Positions 55,522-64,000 of a DNA stretch of 64,000 bases are shown piece by piece; positions within the stretch are counted from its first letter, which is position 1, and each line of letters starts with the position of its first letter. The DNA lies in contig JADJPR010000012.1 in NCBI GenBank assembly GCA_016713135.1, forward strand, positions 62,001 through 126,000. Direction: 5' to 3'. A program made the position numbers and the translations under genes. The notes under the pieces were generated by a model. The model saw nothing but the letters and a program-made list of their open reading frames with translations. It was not told where the DNA came from and made no database searches. Source of the DNA: Rhodanobacteraceae bacterium (GTDB lineage: Bacteria; Pseudomonadota; Gammaproteobacteria; Xanthomonadales; SZUA-5).

Positions 55522-58380
55522 TCATTGGCAATCGCTGTAGCCGGCCGTGGCCCAGCGCAGCCGCTCGATCTCGCGGCTCTGCGAGATGCCGTCCAGGGTG
55601 TAGCGGAACACGCCGCGCTCGCCGTCGAGAAACTCGATGCGCGCCTCGCCGACGGTGGGCACCGGGAAGCTGGTGGCTGGCCCCGCGATGCCGGAGAACG
55701 CGGTGCCGGAGACCGGGCGGGTCAGCGGCCCGGCGAAGCTGCCATCGGCCGGGCGCGTCAGGGCGCCGAGCACCCACATCGGCGCGCCGTCGGCGGCGTA
55801 GGTGTACCAGCTGAGCACCAGCGTGGCGTCCTGTTCGGTGAGTTGCACGCCCCAGCCGGGCTGGCGCGGGTTCCACCAGATGTCGCTGCGGTTGGCGCCG
55901 TCCGCGCGGCTGCCGTCGCGCGCGCGGCAGGCGGGCAGGCGGCCGAAGCGGGTGCGTTCGATGCGGCGGCTCTGCACCACGCCGCCGAGGGTGGTCGACA
56001 GGTCGAGGCCGCCATCGCTGCGCGCACGCACGGCGATGCGCCCGACCTCGCTAGTCCCGAGCCCGGCCTCGCCGAGGATCGCGTCGAAGCGCACGCCGCG
56101 GCTGGCATACAGCGGCCCGCTGTAGCTGCCGTCGGTCTGCGGCTCCAGCAGCCCGCCGACATACCAGGCCGGCCGGCCCTGCGCATCGTAGGTGTACCAG
56201 ACCGGGAACAGGCGCCCGTCCTGCTGCGCCAGCGAGATACCCCAGCCGGGTTCGTCCGGCTTCCACCAGAGGCCGGTCAGGTTCGGCGCCAGCTGCGCCT
56301 CGAAGAAGTGCACGATGCGATGGGCGTGATCGCTGTAGTACTCGTGGGCTGCATGCGCGATCTCCAGCTCGGCCACCAGGTAGCCCTGCACGCTGCGCAG
56401 GCTGGCCGGGACCAGCGCGTCGATCGCATCGCCGCGCGGGTCGCGGATCACGTAGCCGGCGGCATCCAGGAACCCCGTGCTGCGCAGCGACTCGGTGAGC
56501 GCGCGCGACTGGTCGACGGACACGCCGTCGACCCGCGCGAAGCGCTCCGGGTACACCGGCGAGGGCTCGACGATGTTCAGCTCCTGCGGCACGCCGCGCG
56601 CGGCGAAGCCGGCGGCACTGGCGGCGGCGCGGTCGAGGTAGCCCGGCGCCAGCGTGGGGTCGTTGCGGCCGAGCGTCCAGATGGTCGGCACGCTGGCCTG
56701 CGCCAGCACCGCCTCGTTGCCGTCCGCGATCATCAGCGACTGTCCGCGCATCCCGAGCAGCGCGCTCGCGCGGCTGCAGAAGCCGCCGCCGTTCGAGGTG
56801 CCCTCGCAGTACACCGGGGTGTCGGCGGCGATCGCGCCAGCCGCGCGCAGCTGCGCGAGGAGCGCCTGGACATTGACGATGTCTGGATTGGACAGCGAGA
56901 ACTGCGGGTTCCACTGGCGCGCCACGCGATCGCTGCTGTCCAGCCCGACCACGCCGAAGCCGCGCTGGTACAGCAGGCGCGTCGCCACCTGCGCCTCCGG
57001 TTTGGAGAAGGGCAGGTCGCCGCTGCCGCCGCTGCCGTGGAAGGACAGCACCAGGCCGCGCGGCGCTGGCGGCAGCAGCGCGCGCCAGCGGGCGCCGTTC
57101 GCGGTCCCCTCCACCAGCGCGGGCAGCGCCGGCACGGGCGTGAATTCGGCGGCCAGGCTGGCGCCGCGCGCGGGCATCGTCAACGGCGCGTGCCAGGCGC
57201 GCGGATCGCGCAGCAGGGCCGTGTCGCCATGCCAGCGGACGAACATGCGCGCACTGCCGGGCGCCTCGGCGAAGGCATCGCGCGCGCTGCCGGGCGCGAG
57301 CAGGCCGCCACCGTAGCCGCCGGCGACCAGCAGCCTGGGCGGATCGACCGGGGCCGCCGCGTACAGCCGCCCGAGTTCGCCGAGGATGCCCTGCAGCGGG
57401 AAATAGACGTCCTCGAACTGGTCGAAGGTCAGGAACACCGCGGCGTACTGCGCACTGCGGTCGACCGCCGGATAGAAGCCGAAGGCGCCGGGGCTGGACA
57501 GGAAGCTCGCGCGGCCGGCGGCGTCGACGCGCTCGCGCCACTGGCCGATGCCGTAGCCGCGCGCGCTCGGCAGCGGCGTGCTGATCACCGGCGCGCCGCG
57601 GGTCTGGTCCTCCGCCATCTGGTCGATCATTCCGGCCGACAGCCACACCCTGCCATCGACCACACCGCGCTCCAGCACCGCCTGGACGAAGCGCCCATAG
57701 TCGGCGAGCGTCGAGCGCGCGCCGCCGGCGATCCGCGGATTGCAGGTCTCCACGTAGCCGGGCTGGGTGCTGGAAAAGGCGTAGTCGGTGGCGACCATCC
57801 CGAGCGGCGTGGCCACCTCCTCGCGGAACAGATCGTCCCAGCGGCGGCCGCTGGCGATCTCGGCCAGGCGTCCGGCGACTTGCATCGAGTTGCCGCCATA
57901 GGCGAAGCCGGTGCCAGGCGGGTACCGCAGGGGCTGCGCCAGGATCTCGTCGACGCAGGCCTGCAGCGCCGCCTGCGCATCGACCAGGCAGCTCGCCTCG
58001 AAGGCGGGAAGCCCGCTGGTGTGCGAGAACAACTGGCGCAGGGTGATCGCCCGCTTGTCCGCCGGCGCGCTGGGCAGCCAGCGTGCGATCGGATCGTCCC
58101 AGTGCATCACCCCGCGTTCGACCAGCCGCGCGAGCACCGCGCCGGAGAGCCATTTGCTGGCCGACGCGATCGGCACCCGGCGCTCCAGCGTGTAGCCGCC
58201 AAAGGCCTGCTGGTACTCGACCCGCCCGTGGCGGATCACCAGCAGCGAGGCGCCCGGGAGTGCCTGTTCGGTCACCACTGCCTGCATCCGCCGGGTCACT
58301 TCGGTGTAGTCGACAGCCTGCGCGGGGCAGGCACCCGCGGCAAGCAGCAATGCCACCCAGCAGCCAAACATCCAGCGCAT
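55522..58380 (-). CDS. Exported three-module protein: class C beta-lactamase-like, alpha/beta hydrolase, twin W-rich repeats
   Basis: This 952-aa protein has a signal peptide (MRWMFGCWVALLLAAGACPA). Residues ~25-340 are a class C beta-lactamase/esterase domain with SxxK (Ser73-Lys76 in IASASKWLSG), a YGGN element in place of YxN, and RQLFSHTSGLPAF. Residues ~420-640 are an alpha/beta hydrolase: LVLSFHGSGGSGDLPFSKPE, then YCEGTSNGGGFCSRASALL as the nucleophile elbow. The C-terminal ~260 residues hold two copies of a W-rich unit, LWWKPDEPGWGISLAQQDG with YDAQGRPAWYVGG, and IWWNPRQPGWGVQLTEQDA with YAADGAPMWVLGA. Secreted xanthomonad proteins often carry this unit. Both enzymatic modules look intact. 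Converges with the cytochrome gene. Confidence 0.87.
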   Translation of the reverse strand: MRWMFGCWVALLLAAGACPAQAVDYTEVTRRMQAVVTEQALPGASLLVIRHGRVEYQQAFGGYTLERRVPIASASKWLSGAVLARLVERGVMHWDDPIARWLPSAPADKRAITLRQLFSHTSGLPAFEASCLVDAQAALQACVDEILAQPLRYPPGTGFAYGGNSMQVAGRLAEIASGRRWDDLFREEVATPLGMVATDYAFSSTQPGYVETCNPRIAGGARSTLADYGRFVQAVLERGVVDGRVWLSAGMIDQMAEDQTRGAPVISTPLPSARGYGIGQWRERVDAAGRASFLSSPGAFGFYPAVDRSAQYAAVFLTFDQFEDVYFPLQGILGELGRLYAAAPVDPPRLLVAGGYGGGLLAPGSARDAFAEAPGSARMFVRWHGDTALLRDPRAWHAPLTMPARGASLAAEFTPVPALPALVEGTANGARWRALLPPAPRGLVLSFHGSGGSGDLPFSKPEAQVATRLLYQRGFGVVGLDSSDRVARQWNPQFSLSNPDIVNVQALLAQLRAAGAIAADTPVYCEGTSNGGGFCSRASALLGMRGQSLMIADGNEAVLAQASVPTIWTLGRNDPTLAPGYLDRAAASAAGFAARGVPQELNIVEPSPVYPERFARVDGVSVDQSRALTESLRSTGFLDAAGYVIRDPRGDAIDALVPASLRSVQGYLVAELEIAHAAHEYYSDHAHRIVHFFEAQLAPNLTGLWWKPDEPGWGISLAQQDGRLFPVWYTYDAQGRPAWYVGGLLEPQTDGSYSGPLYASRGVRFDAILGEAGLGTSEVGRIAVRARSDGGLDLSTTLGGVVQSRRIERTRFGRLPACRARDGSRADGANRSDIWWNPRQPGWGVQLTEQDATLVLSWYTYAADGAPMWVLGALTRPADGSFAGPLTRPVSGTAFSGIAGPATSFPVPTVGEARIEFLDGERGVFRYTLDGISQSREIERLRWATAGYSDCQ

Positions 58381-58825
58381 GCATTTTTCTCGAGGCCGAA
58401 TCCCTGCTGCAACGCGGCCACGCCGGAGCGGTTGACGGTCGCGCCGAGGGTCAGGGTCAAGCGGGTTGGCGCGACACTGCGAGGGTGGTTGTAAAATCTA
58501 GAAAATCAGTCACTTGCAACGTGTCACCCAGTTGCGAGCCTCTTCGTGCCCTCGTGCCCTCGTTGCGGCGCAGCGCCTAGCGCGTCTCGCGCAACTGCTG
58601 GTTGCGTCCGAACGCGCAGACCGGCGTGCCATCAGCCTGCTGGACACGGGTAATCGTGCATTTCGGCGGCGAGTTCGTGCGCGGATGGCGCGAGGTCCAG
58701 CTCGACGGCAGCGCAGGGCGTCGCCGCGGGTGCCGGTGGGCGGGATTCGAGGTACGTTCGCAACCACTCGAGCAACATGACGGACTCCAGGGCAAGGGCC
58801 AGCGCCGCGGGTTGCGGCGGGCAAC
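58381..58825. other. 445-bp intergenic region
   Basis: No convincing gene. It contains tandem TGCCCTCG units at about 58546-58563, half of the hairpin seen at 46099-46196, and an AT-rich segment AAAATCTAGAAAATCAG near 58493. Reading frames in the GC-rich remainder look composition-driven. Confidence 0.5.
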
Positions 58826-60868
58826 TCACAGTTCCAGCAGCAGGCGCTCGCCGCTGGCAGGTACCGCGCAGCAGATCAGCGCGCTGGATGGGTCGGTGTC
58901 GGCGACCGGCGGGGCGGCATACGCCACCTTGCCTTCCAGCAGCGGCGTGCGGCAGCTGCCGCAACTGCCGACGCGGCAACCGAAGGCGGGGGTCAGGCCG
59001 CGCGCCTCGGCCAGATCCAGCAGGCTGCCGTCGCCCGGCGACCAGCGCGCTTCCTTCGCGGAGCGCGCGAAGATCACCTGCACCGTCGCGGTCGCGGCGG
59101 GCGTCGGCGAGGCTGCCGGCGCGCCGGCATCCGGCCGGCGCTGCAGCGTCGACGGCCCGAAAGCCTCGGCGTGGATGCGGGCATCGGCGACATTCAGCGC
59201 GCGCAGCCCGTCGTACAGCGACTGCATGAACGCCGCCGGGCCGCACAAATGGAAATCGTAGTCGTCGAAGCCGAGCAGATTCTTCAGCAGCGTGACATCG
59301 ACATGGCCGCGATGGTCGTAGTCGACGCCGAGTGCCGCATGCGCCTCGGGCTGGCTCAGCACGCGCACGAGCGCCAGCGTGCGGCCGGCGACCGCCGCGA
59401 GTTCGGCCAGTTCGAGGTCGAAGGGCCGCTCCGCCAGTGAGCGCGCGCCGTGGACGAACACGGTAGGGCGCATGCCGCGGGTGCGCCGCCCCTCGAAGAT
59501 CAGGTGCCTCAGCATCGCGAGCATGGGCGTTACGCCGACACCGGCCGACAACAGCACCGCCGGGCGGCGGAGGCTGGCGTCGATGGTGAAGCGACCGGCC
59601 GGCGCGCGCGCCTCGATCCGATCGCCGACCTTGACCTCATCGTGCAGCCAGCGCGACGCCGCGCCCGCGCGTTTCACGCTGATGCGCAACCCGGCATCCG
59701 ACGGCGCCGACGAGATCGTGTAGGTGCGCAGCAGCGTCGCCTTGCCGGTGTGCAGGCGGATCGGCAGATGCTGGCCGGCCTGGAACGAAGGCACGCCGAC
59801 GCCGTCAGCCGGCTCCAGGTGGAAGCTCTTGACGGTTCGGCTCTCGCTGACGATGCGGCTGACGCGAAATGGCCGCCAGCTCTGGCGCAAGGCCTCGGCG
59901 CGCTGGCGCGCGTGGGCATCGTCCCAGGAACCGGTCATCAGCGAATTGGGCGAAAACTCGCCGAAACGCCAGCGCAGGGCCAACGCGTTCGGCCGTCGCA
60001 CCAGGTGCTCGACATGCACGCGCCAGAGCCGTTCAGCACCCTGGAATGCCGCCACCTCCGGGCCGTCGAACACCAGCTCCGTGCGGCCGCTCAAGTGCAG
60101 CAAATCGCCGCTGGCGAAGTCGATGAACAGCAGGCCGGCGCGCGGATTGCTCAGCAGGTTGCCGAGTGTGTTGAAGTGCAGATTGCCAGCGAAATCCGGG
60201 ATGGTCAGCGTGTTGCCGTCGATACGCACGAAGCCAACTTTGCCGCCGCGATGGGAAACGTCGATCTGGCGCTGCGCCGGATCGCCGCCGACGTCGACAT
60301 AACTGGCGACAAAGAAGGTATCGGCCGCCGCGATCGCTGCCACCGCCTCGGCGTCCAGCCCGCTCAGGCGCTCGGCCGTCGCGGCATGCGGCATCCCGGG
60401 TGGACGCGCGAACTCGAATCCGCGCGTCTGGATGTACTGCGGGCAGTTGCCGAAAGCGTGGCCGACGCGCACGGCGAAGCCGTCGTCGGCCAGCGTGGCC
60501 ACCGTACCGTTCAGGCGGTTGCGGCGGCGCGTGTGCAACTCGATGCCGAGCAGGCCGATCGCGGCGCCGGCGCGCAAGCCCGCCAGCGCCGGGTCATTGG
60601 CATCTCGCCTGGCGCCAATCGACAGCGTCTGCGGATCGGGCGAGTGCATGAAGCCGGGCGTGCCGATGACCGTCGCCCACGGCCGGCCGGCGTCATCGAC
60701 GGCGCCGGCCAGCAGGAACGGCAACTGCGGGTAGAAGGCGCGATGCTGATCCGGCATGAAACTGCGGATCACCTTGCGCCCGAACACCTCCATGCGCTCG
60801 GCGACACCGACCCGCTGCTGGATGGCGCGCTCGCCGTCGTGCCAGGGAGATTCGCTGCGCATGATCAC
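58826..60868 (-). CDS. PNPOx-like flavoprotein fused to ferredoxin-NAD(P) reductase and 2Fe-2S domains
   Basis: This 680-aa protein combines three modules. Residues ~40-270 are pyridoxamine-phosphate-oxidase-like: FLLAGAVDDAGRPWATVIGT PGF, GNLHFNTLGNLLSNPRAGLL FIDF. Residues ~330-570 are an FAD/NAD(P) reductase: LLRTYTISSAPSDAGLRISV, SAGVGVTPMLAMLRHLIF and FHLCGPAAFMQSLYDGLRAL. Residues ~595-680 are a 2Fe-2S ferredoxin with AFGCRVGSCGSCRTPLLEG (C-x4-C-x2-C) and ICCAVPAS. This fusion is known in proteobacteria as a soluble redox enzyme without assigned substrate. A GST-like gene lies 15 bp upstream on the same strand. An ATG two codons downstream is an alternative start. Confidence 0.93.
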   Translation of the reverse strand: MIMRSESPWHDGERAIQQRVGVAERMEVFGRKVIRSFMPDQHRAFYPQLPFLLAGAVDDAGRPWATVIGTPGFMHSPDPQTLSIGARRDANDPALAGLRAGAAIGLLGIELHTRRRNRLNGTVATLADDGFAVRVGHAFGNCPQYIQTRGFEFARPPGMPHAATAERLSGLDAEAVAAIAAADTFFVASYVDVGGDPAQRQIDVSHRGGKVGFVRIDGNTLTIPDFAGNLHFNTLGNLLSNPRAGLLFIDFASGDLLHLSGRTELVFDGPEVAAFQGAERLWRVHVEHLVRRPNALALRWRFGEFSPNSLMTGSWDDAHARQRAEALRQSWRPFRVSRIVSESRTVKSFHLEPADGVGVPSFQAGQHLPIRLHTGKATLLRTYTISSAPSDAGLRISVKRAGAASRWLHDEVKVGDRIEARAPAGRFTIDASLRRPAVLLSAGVGVTPMLAMLRHLIFEGRRTRGMRPTVFVHGARSLAERPFDLELAELAAVAGRTLALVRVLSQPEAHAALGVDYDHRGHVDVTLLKNLLGFDDYDFHLCGPAAFMQSLYDGLRALNVADARIHAEAFGPSTLQRRPDAGAPAASPTPAATATVQVIFARSAKEARWSPGDGSLLDLAEARGLTPAFGCRVGSCGSCRTPLLEGKVAYAAPPVADTDPSSALICCAVPASGERLLLEL

Positions 60869-60883
60869 GTCCAGGGGCCGCGC

Positions 60884-61518
60884 TCAGGCGGCGAGGCCAA
60901 CCGGGGTGGGCACCATCGGCACGAAGCCCGGCAGCGCCTCGATCCGCGCCAGCCAGGCGCGTACTTGCGGGTAGCCGGAGAGGTCGACATTGCCTTCCGG
61001 CGCGTGGGCGATGTAGCTGTAGGCGGCGACATCGGCGATCGTCGGCTGCGCGTCGGTCAGGAAGGCGCTGCGCGCGAGACCGGCGTCCATCAGCTTGAGC
61101 AAGGCATGCGCGCGTCCGATCACCTCGTCGGCGTTGTACTTGGCGCCGAACACCGTGATCAATCGCGCCGCGGCCGGACCGAAGGCGATCTGGCCGGCGG
61201 CCACGCTCAGCCAACGCTGCACCGCGGCGGCGCCGGCGGCATCGCGCGGCAGCCAGGAGGCATCGGCATAGCGCGTCGCCAGGTACACCAGGATGGCGTT
61301 GGAGTCGGCCACCAGCGTGCCGCCGTCGTCGATCACCGGCACCTGGCCGAAACCGTTGAGCTTGAGGAACTCGGGCTGCTTGTGCGCGCCCTTCATCAGG
61401 TCGACGTCGATCAGCTCGGTGGGCAGTCCGAGCAAGGACAGCAGCAGCTGCACCCGGTGCGAATGCCCGGACACGGGTGGCGATAGAGCTTGATCGATCG
61501 GGCAGGTTGCTGGTTCAT
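60884..61518 (-). pseudogene. Glutathione S-transferase, frameshifted near residue 15
   Basis: The start at 61518 (GGAG ribosome site) reads MNQQPARSIKLYRHP. The frame then continues into CPGIRTGC, while the GST continues in the next frame as SGHSHRVQLLLSLLGLPTEL, QPEFLKLNGFGQVPVIDDGG TLVADSNAILVYLA and a complete C-terminal helical domain ending MVPTPVGLAA. One base gained or lost near 61475-61480 separates the first strand (with the catalytic-loop Ser) from the rest. The remaining ~197 residues are intact. This is either a real inactivation or a sequencing error. It is the upstream partner of the PNPOx fusion gene. Confidence 0.85.
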
Positions 61519-61664
61519 CGGTGTCTCCGGTGTGCGTTGGGGTGGAGACAGTGTGCGAGCCGACACCGGCGTCGAGAATCCTCGATGGAGGCAATCCATT
61601 CTTGCGCAAGAAGAAACGATCGGGATGGCAAAGGCACCTGGGCGCGTCGCCGGCAACGCCTGGG

Positions 61665-62576
61665 CTACCCGAGTGGGCTGAGCAGCGCCGGCTCGCCGCG
61701 CAGGCGGGTCACCGCAAAATCGATGAAGCTGCGCACCCGGGCCGAGGCCTTGCGGCCCTCGCGATAGACCAGGTGCACGGGCAGCGCTGCCGGCTGGAAC
61801 TCATCCAGCACGCTGACCAGGGAGCCGTCCGCCAGCTGCGCGGCAACCTGGTAGGACATCGCCCGGGTCAGGCCCCAACCGCCGCGCACCGCCTCGATCG
61901 CGGCTTCATTGCTCGACACCGTCAGGCGCGACTGCAGGCGGACGGCCAGCGCCGCGGCGCCGTCCACGAAGCGCCATTCCGGCGTGGGCGAGTCGGCGCT
62001 CGACAGCACGATGCGATGCGCCGCGAGCTGGTCCGGGTGGCGTGGCGTGCCGCGTTCGGCGAGGTAGCCGGGCGTCGCGCAGACCACCCGGCGGATGCTT
62101 CCTATCGGCACCGCCACCAGCGCGCTGTCGCTGGGTTCGCCCATCAGGACGGCGATGTCGATCGCCTCCTCGTGCAAATTCGGCGTGCGGTCCGCGAACA
62201 GCGCGCGCACCGTCACCAGCGGGTTCAGTTCAAGGTAGTCGAGGACGACCGGGTTGAGCACGCACTGGCCGAACAGCACCGGACTGGCCAGCGTGAGCAG
62301 TCCGCGCGGACGCATCTGCGCACCGGACGCCATCTCGTCGGCGCCGTCGAGATCGGCCAGGATGCGCCGGCAGTCCTCCAGGAACTGGCCGCCGGCATCG
62401 GTCAGGCGCACGCTGCGCGTGGTGCGCACCAGCAGGCGCGCGCCGATGCGCGCCTCCAGCGCCGCGACCGCGCGTGTCGCCGCGGCTGCCGAGATGCCCA
62501 ATCGCCGCGCCGCCGCGGCGAATGCCTGGGTCTCGGCGACCGCCACGAACACACACATCTGCTGGTGTCGATCCAT
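61665..62576 (-). CDS. LysR-family transcriptional regulator (copy 1)
   Basis: This 303-aa protein has an N-terminal winged HTH (QQMCVFVAVAETQAFAAAAR RLGISAAAATRAVAALEARI, GARLLVRTTRSVRLTDAG). The LysR effector domain contains GLLTLASPVLFGQCVLNPVV, EEAIDIAVLMGEPSDSALVA and GWGLTRAMSYQVAAQLADGS. It belongs to the large DmlR/YafC-like branch. The start is ATG 62576. It lies 10 bp downstream of its closest paralogue, which is co-directional, and upstream of the frameshifted GST and the PNPOx fusion. It may regulate these, but its own promoter side faces copy 2. Confidence 0.92.
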   Translation of the reverse strand: MDRHQQMCVFVAVAETQAFAAAARRLGISAAAATRAVAALEARIGARLLVRTTRSVRLTDAGGQFLEDCRRILADLDGADEMASGAQMRPRGLLTLASPVLFGQCVLNPVVLDYLELNPLVTVRALFADRTPNLHEEAIDIAVLMGEPSDSALVAVPIGSIRRVVCATPGYLAERGTPRHPDQLAAHRIVLSSADSPTPEWRFVDGAAALAVRLQSRLTVSSNEAAIEAVRGGWGLTRAMSYQVAAQLADGSLVSVLDEFQPAALPVHLVYREGRKASARVRSFIDFAVTRLRGEPALLSPLG

Positions 62577-62586
62577 GCAGGCGGAT

Positions 62587-63468
62587 TCAGTTGATGGCAG
62601 GGTCTGCGCGCAGCTGCGCGATGCAGAAGTCGACGAAGGAGCGCACCTTGGCCGAGGCCTTGCGGCCCTGCTGGTAGAGCACGTGGATCGGCAACGGCGG
62701 CGGCTCGAACCCCGGCAACACGATCTGCAGCGTGCCGGCGGCCAGCTGCGGCGCGATCTGGTAGGACAGGACGCGGGTCAGGCCGAAGCCGCGCTCGGCC
62801 GCGACGATGGCGGCACGGTTGGAATTCACCGACAGGGTCGGCGCGATGCGCACGGCGAGGGTGTCGCCGCCGGTGGCAAAGCGCCATTCGTTCGTCTGCG
62901 TGACGTTGGCGGCCTGCACGATGCGAAAGCGCTCCAGCTCCGCCGGGTGCTGCGGGATGCCCTCGCGCGCCAGCAGCGCCGGCGCCGCGCAGACCACTCG
63001 CCGCACGTGGCCGGCACTGAGGGCGATCAGCGCGGAATCCGGCAACTCGCCGATGCGGATGGCGACGTCGATACCTTCGTCGGCCATGCCGACCACACGG
63101 TCGACGAACAAGGCGCGCAGGCGCACCTCCGGGTAGCGGTCGAGATAGCGTGTTGCCAGCGGCGTGACGAACATCTGGCCGAACAGGGCCGGCGCGGTGA
63201 TCGACAGCAGCCCGCGCGGGGTGGCGTGCGCACCGGCCGCCGCTTCCTCGGCCTCGGCGAGTTCGGCCAGGATGCGCCGGCAGTCGGCGAGGTAGCGCTG
63301 GCCGGACTCGGTCAGGCGCACGCTGCGCGTGGTGCGCAGCAACAGCGGGGTGCCGACACGCTGCTCCAGCGACGCCACTGCGCGCGTGACCTTGGGTGGC
63401 GACAGCGAGAGGCGCCGCGCCGCGGCCGCAAAGCCGGATTCCTCGGCGACAGCCACGAAGACGGCCAT
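62587..63468 (-). CDS. LysR-family transcriptional regulator (copy 2)
   Basis: This protein of 293 aa or slightly longer is about half identical to the downstream copy by eye. It shows FVAVAEESGFAAAARRLSLS PPKVTRAVASLEQRV, LLLRTTRSVRLTESG, GLLSITAPALFGQMFVTPLA and DEGIDVAIRIGELPDSALIA. The first ATG in frame is 63468, but family members begin M-DRFEEMAVFV. Here those codons exist as ATC GAC CGC TTC GAG GAA, preceded by AGGAG at ideal spacing. The original start may have mutated from ATG to ATC at about 63489, forcing use of 63468 and removing six residues of the first helix. Confidence 0.9.
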   Translation of the reverse strand: MAVFVAVAEESGFAAAARRLSLSPPKVTRAVASLEQRVGTPLLLRTTRSVRLTESGQRYLADCRRILAELAEAEEAAAGAHATPRGLLSITAPALFGQMFVTPLATRYLDRYPEVRLRALFVDRVVGMADEGIDVAIRIGELPDSALIALSAGHVRRVVCAAPALLAREGIPQHPAELERFRIVQAANVTQTNEWRFATGGDTLAVRIAPTLSVNSNRAAIVAAERGFGLTRVLSYQIAPQLAAGTLQIVLPGFEPPPLPIHVLYQQGRKASAKVRSFVDFCIAQLRADPAIN

Positions 63469-63536
63469 TTCCTCGAAGCGGTCGATGGCAAGGCTCCTCT
63501 CACCGATCCTGATTCACACCCATGAAATACAAGGCG

Positions 63537-63670
63537 TTTGTCCGCGAAGGACGCAAAGGACGCAAAGGACGCAAAGTGGAGCCAAATCCACTGCCGGATA
63601 TGCGGGGCATGGGGATGCTGCGCAACCCACGACGCTCTTCTTTGCGTCCTTTGCGTCCTTTGCGGACAAA
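63537..63670. repeat. GACGCAAAG inverted repeat
   Basis: The left arm TTTGTCCGCGAAGGACGCAA with three GGACGCAAA units (63537-63576) faces CTTTGCGTCCTTTGCGTCCT TTGCGGACAAA (63640-63670). The stem is ~30 bp. It lies between the LysR gene and the DUF1348 gene, both on the minus strand. Confidence 0.82.
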
Positions 63671-63737
63671 AATGCACGCAAGGGTACGCGACGGTTCGAT
63701 GCACGAACGAGCGTACCGCCAATGGCGACCAGGACTC

Positions 63738-64000
63738 TCACAGCCCAAGCGCGCTCAGCGACGGGTGATCGTCGGGACGGCGACCCTGCGGCCAGTGGAA
63801 CTTGCGCTCGCTGTCGCTGATCGGCAGGTCGTTGATGCTGGCCATGCGCAGGCGCATCAATCCGTGCTCGTCGAACTCCCAGTTTTCGTTGCCGTAACTG
63901 CGCTGCCACCGGCCCGCCGCATCGTGCGATTCATAGGCGAAGCGCACGGCGATACGGTTGCCGCCGAAGGTCCACAGCTCCTTGATCAGACGGTATTCGC
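63738..64000 (-). CDS. DUF1348 (SnoaL/NTF2-like) protein, 5' end beyond window
   Basis: The C-terminal ~86 residues are present; the gene runs off the right edge. The translation EYRLIKELWTFGGNRIAVRF AYE, then SYGNENWEFDEHGLMRLRMA SINDLPI, and RKFHWPQGRRPDDHPSLSAL are the diagnostic blocks of DUF1348, a small NTF2-fold family of about 155 aa with no known reaction. The stop is at 63738. The hairpin repeat follows within 70 bp. Confidence 0.93.
   Translation of the reverse strand, partial: EYRLIKELWTFGGNRIAVRFAYESHDAAGRWQRSYGNENWEFDEHGLMRLRMASINDLPISDSERKFHWPQGRRPDDHPSLSALGL

Noticed and set aside
58510..58824. Short frames in the gap between the three-module hydrolase and the PNPOx fusion
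   Set aside because: They overlap TGCCCTCG repeats, lack ribosome sites and show no similarity to known proteins.

Overview
The window is high-GC chromosomal DNA of a gammaproteobacterium. The best fit is Xanthomonadales/Lysobacterales (Lysobacter- or Rhodanobacter-like). That rests on a class I fructose-bisphosphate aldolase, a YcgL protein, a GspE-type ATPase, a DesT/DesC/DesB-like desaturase cluster, REP elements with RAYT (REP-associated tyrosine transposase) relics, and many secreted proteins with propeller or W-rich repeats. The genus is not resolved. No rRNA, tRNA or CRISPR array was recognised.

Left part (1-17.6 kb). A minus-strand block holds the end-truncated UDP-GlcNAc 2-epimerase homologue, ycgL and a FadL/OmpP1 porin. 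Two very large secreted paralogues follow (2.4-10.2 kb). They share a TolB-like propeller and a novel-looking C-terminal domain; one carries a 13-fold kelch-like repeat array, the other a jelly-roll-like insertion. Then come the aldolase, an M28 lipoprotein peptidase, an EamA exporter, an AbrB/VapC toxin-antitoxin pair, an Atm1-type ABC exporter and a YajD-type HNH nuclease.

Accessory region (17.6-31.9 kb). It contains five RAYT relics, an orphaned ParE toxin fused to its antitoxin tail, a frameshifted second ParE locus, a decayed IS66 element that splits a WYL regulator, and a frameshifted SnoaL-like gene. In the middle lies a visibly more AT-rich three-gene operon (22.0-25.9 kb): a 56-aa protein, a dGTPase-family protein whose HD motif reads PD, and a GHKL ATPase fused to a PD-(D/E)XK-like nuclease domain. 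This is the best candidate for an undescribed, probably anti-phage, system.

Middle and right part (31.9-64 kb). A RLAN/RimK ATP-grasp gene faces a GNAT gene. A translationally coupled operon gspE-DUF3142-TPR has a hairpin repeat inside the DUF3142 signal-peptide region. A TacA/TacT-like toxin-antitoxin pair has a palindromic operator. desT is divergent from desC-desB across a palindrome that recurs inside desC. The sulfite-reduction operon cysJIH has a long hairpin between J and I. Further genes encode an amidase, a double GST-N protein, FdxA, a tiny Tat-exported protein, a PA-domain/class A beta-lactamase-like protein, a SnoaL/diheme cytochrome c fusion, a three-module beta-lactamase/hydrolase, a PNPOx/ferredoxin-reductase fusion, a frameshifted GST, two tandem LysR regulators and a DUF1348 gene running off the end.

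A theme of the window is intergenic hairpins built from short direct repeats in inverted orientation. At least four unit families occur, several between or inside operons.
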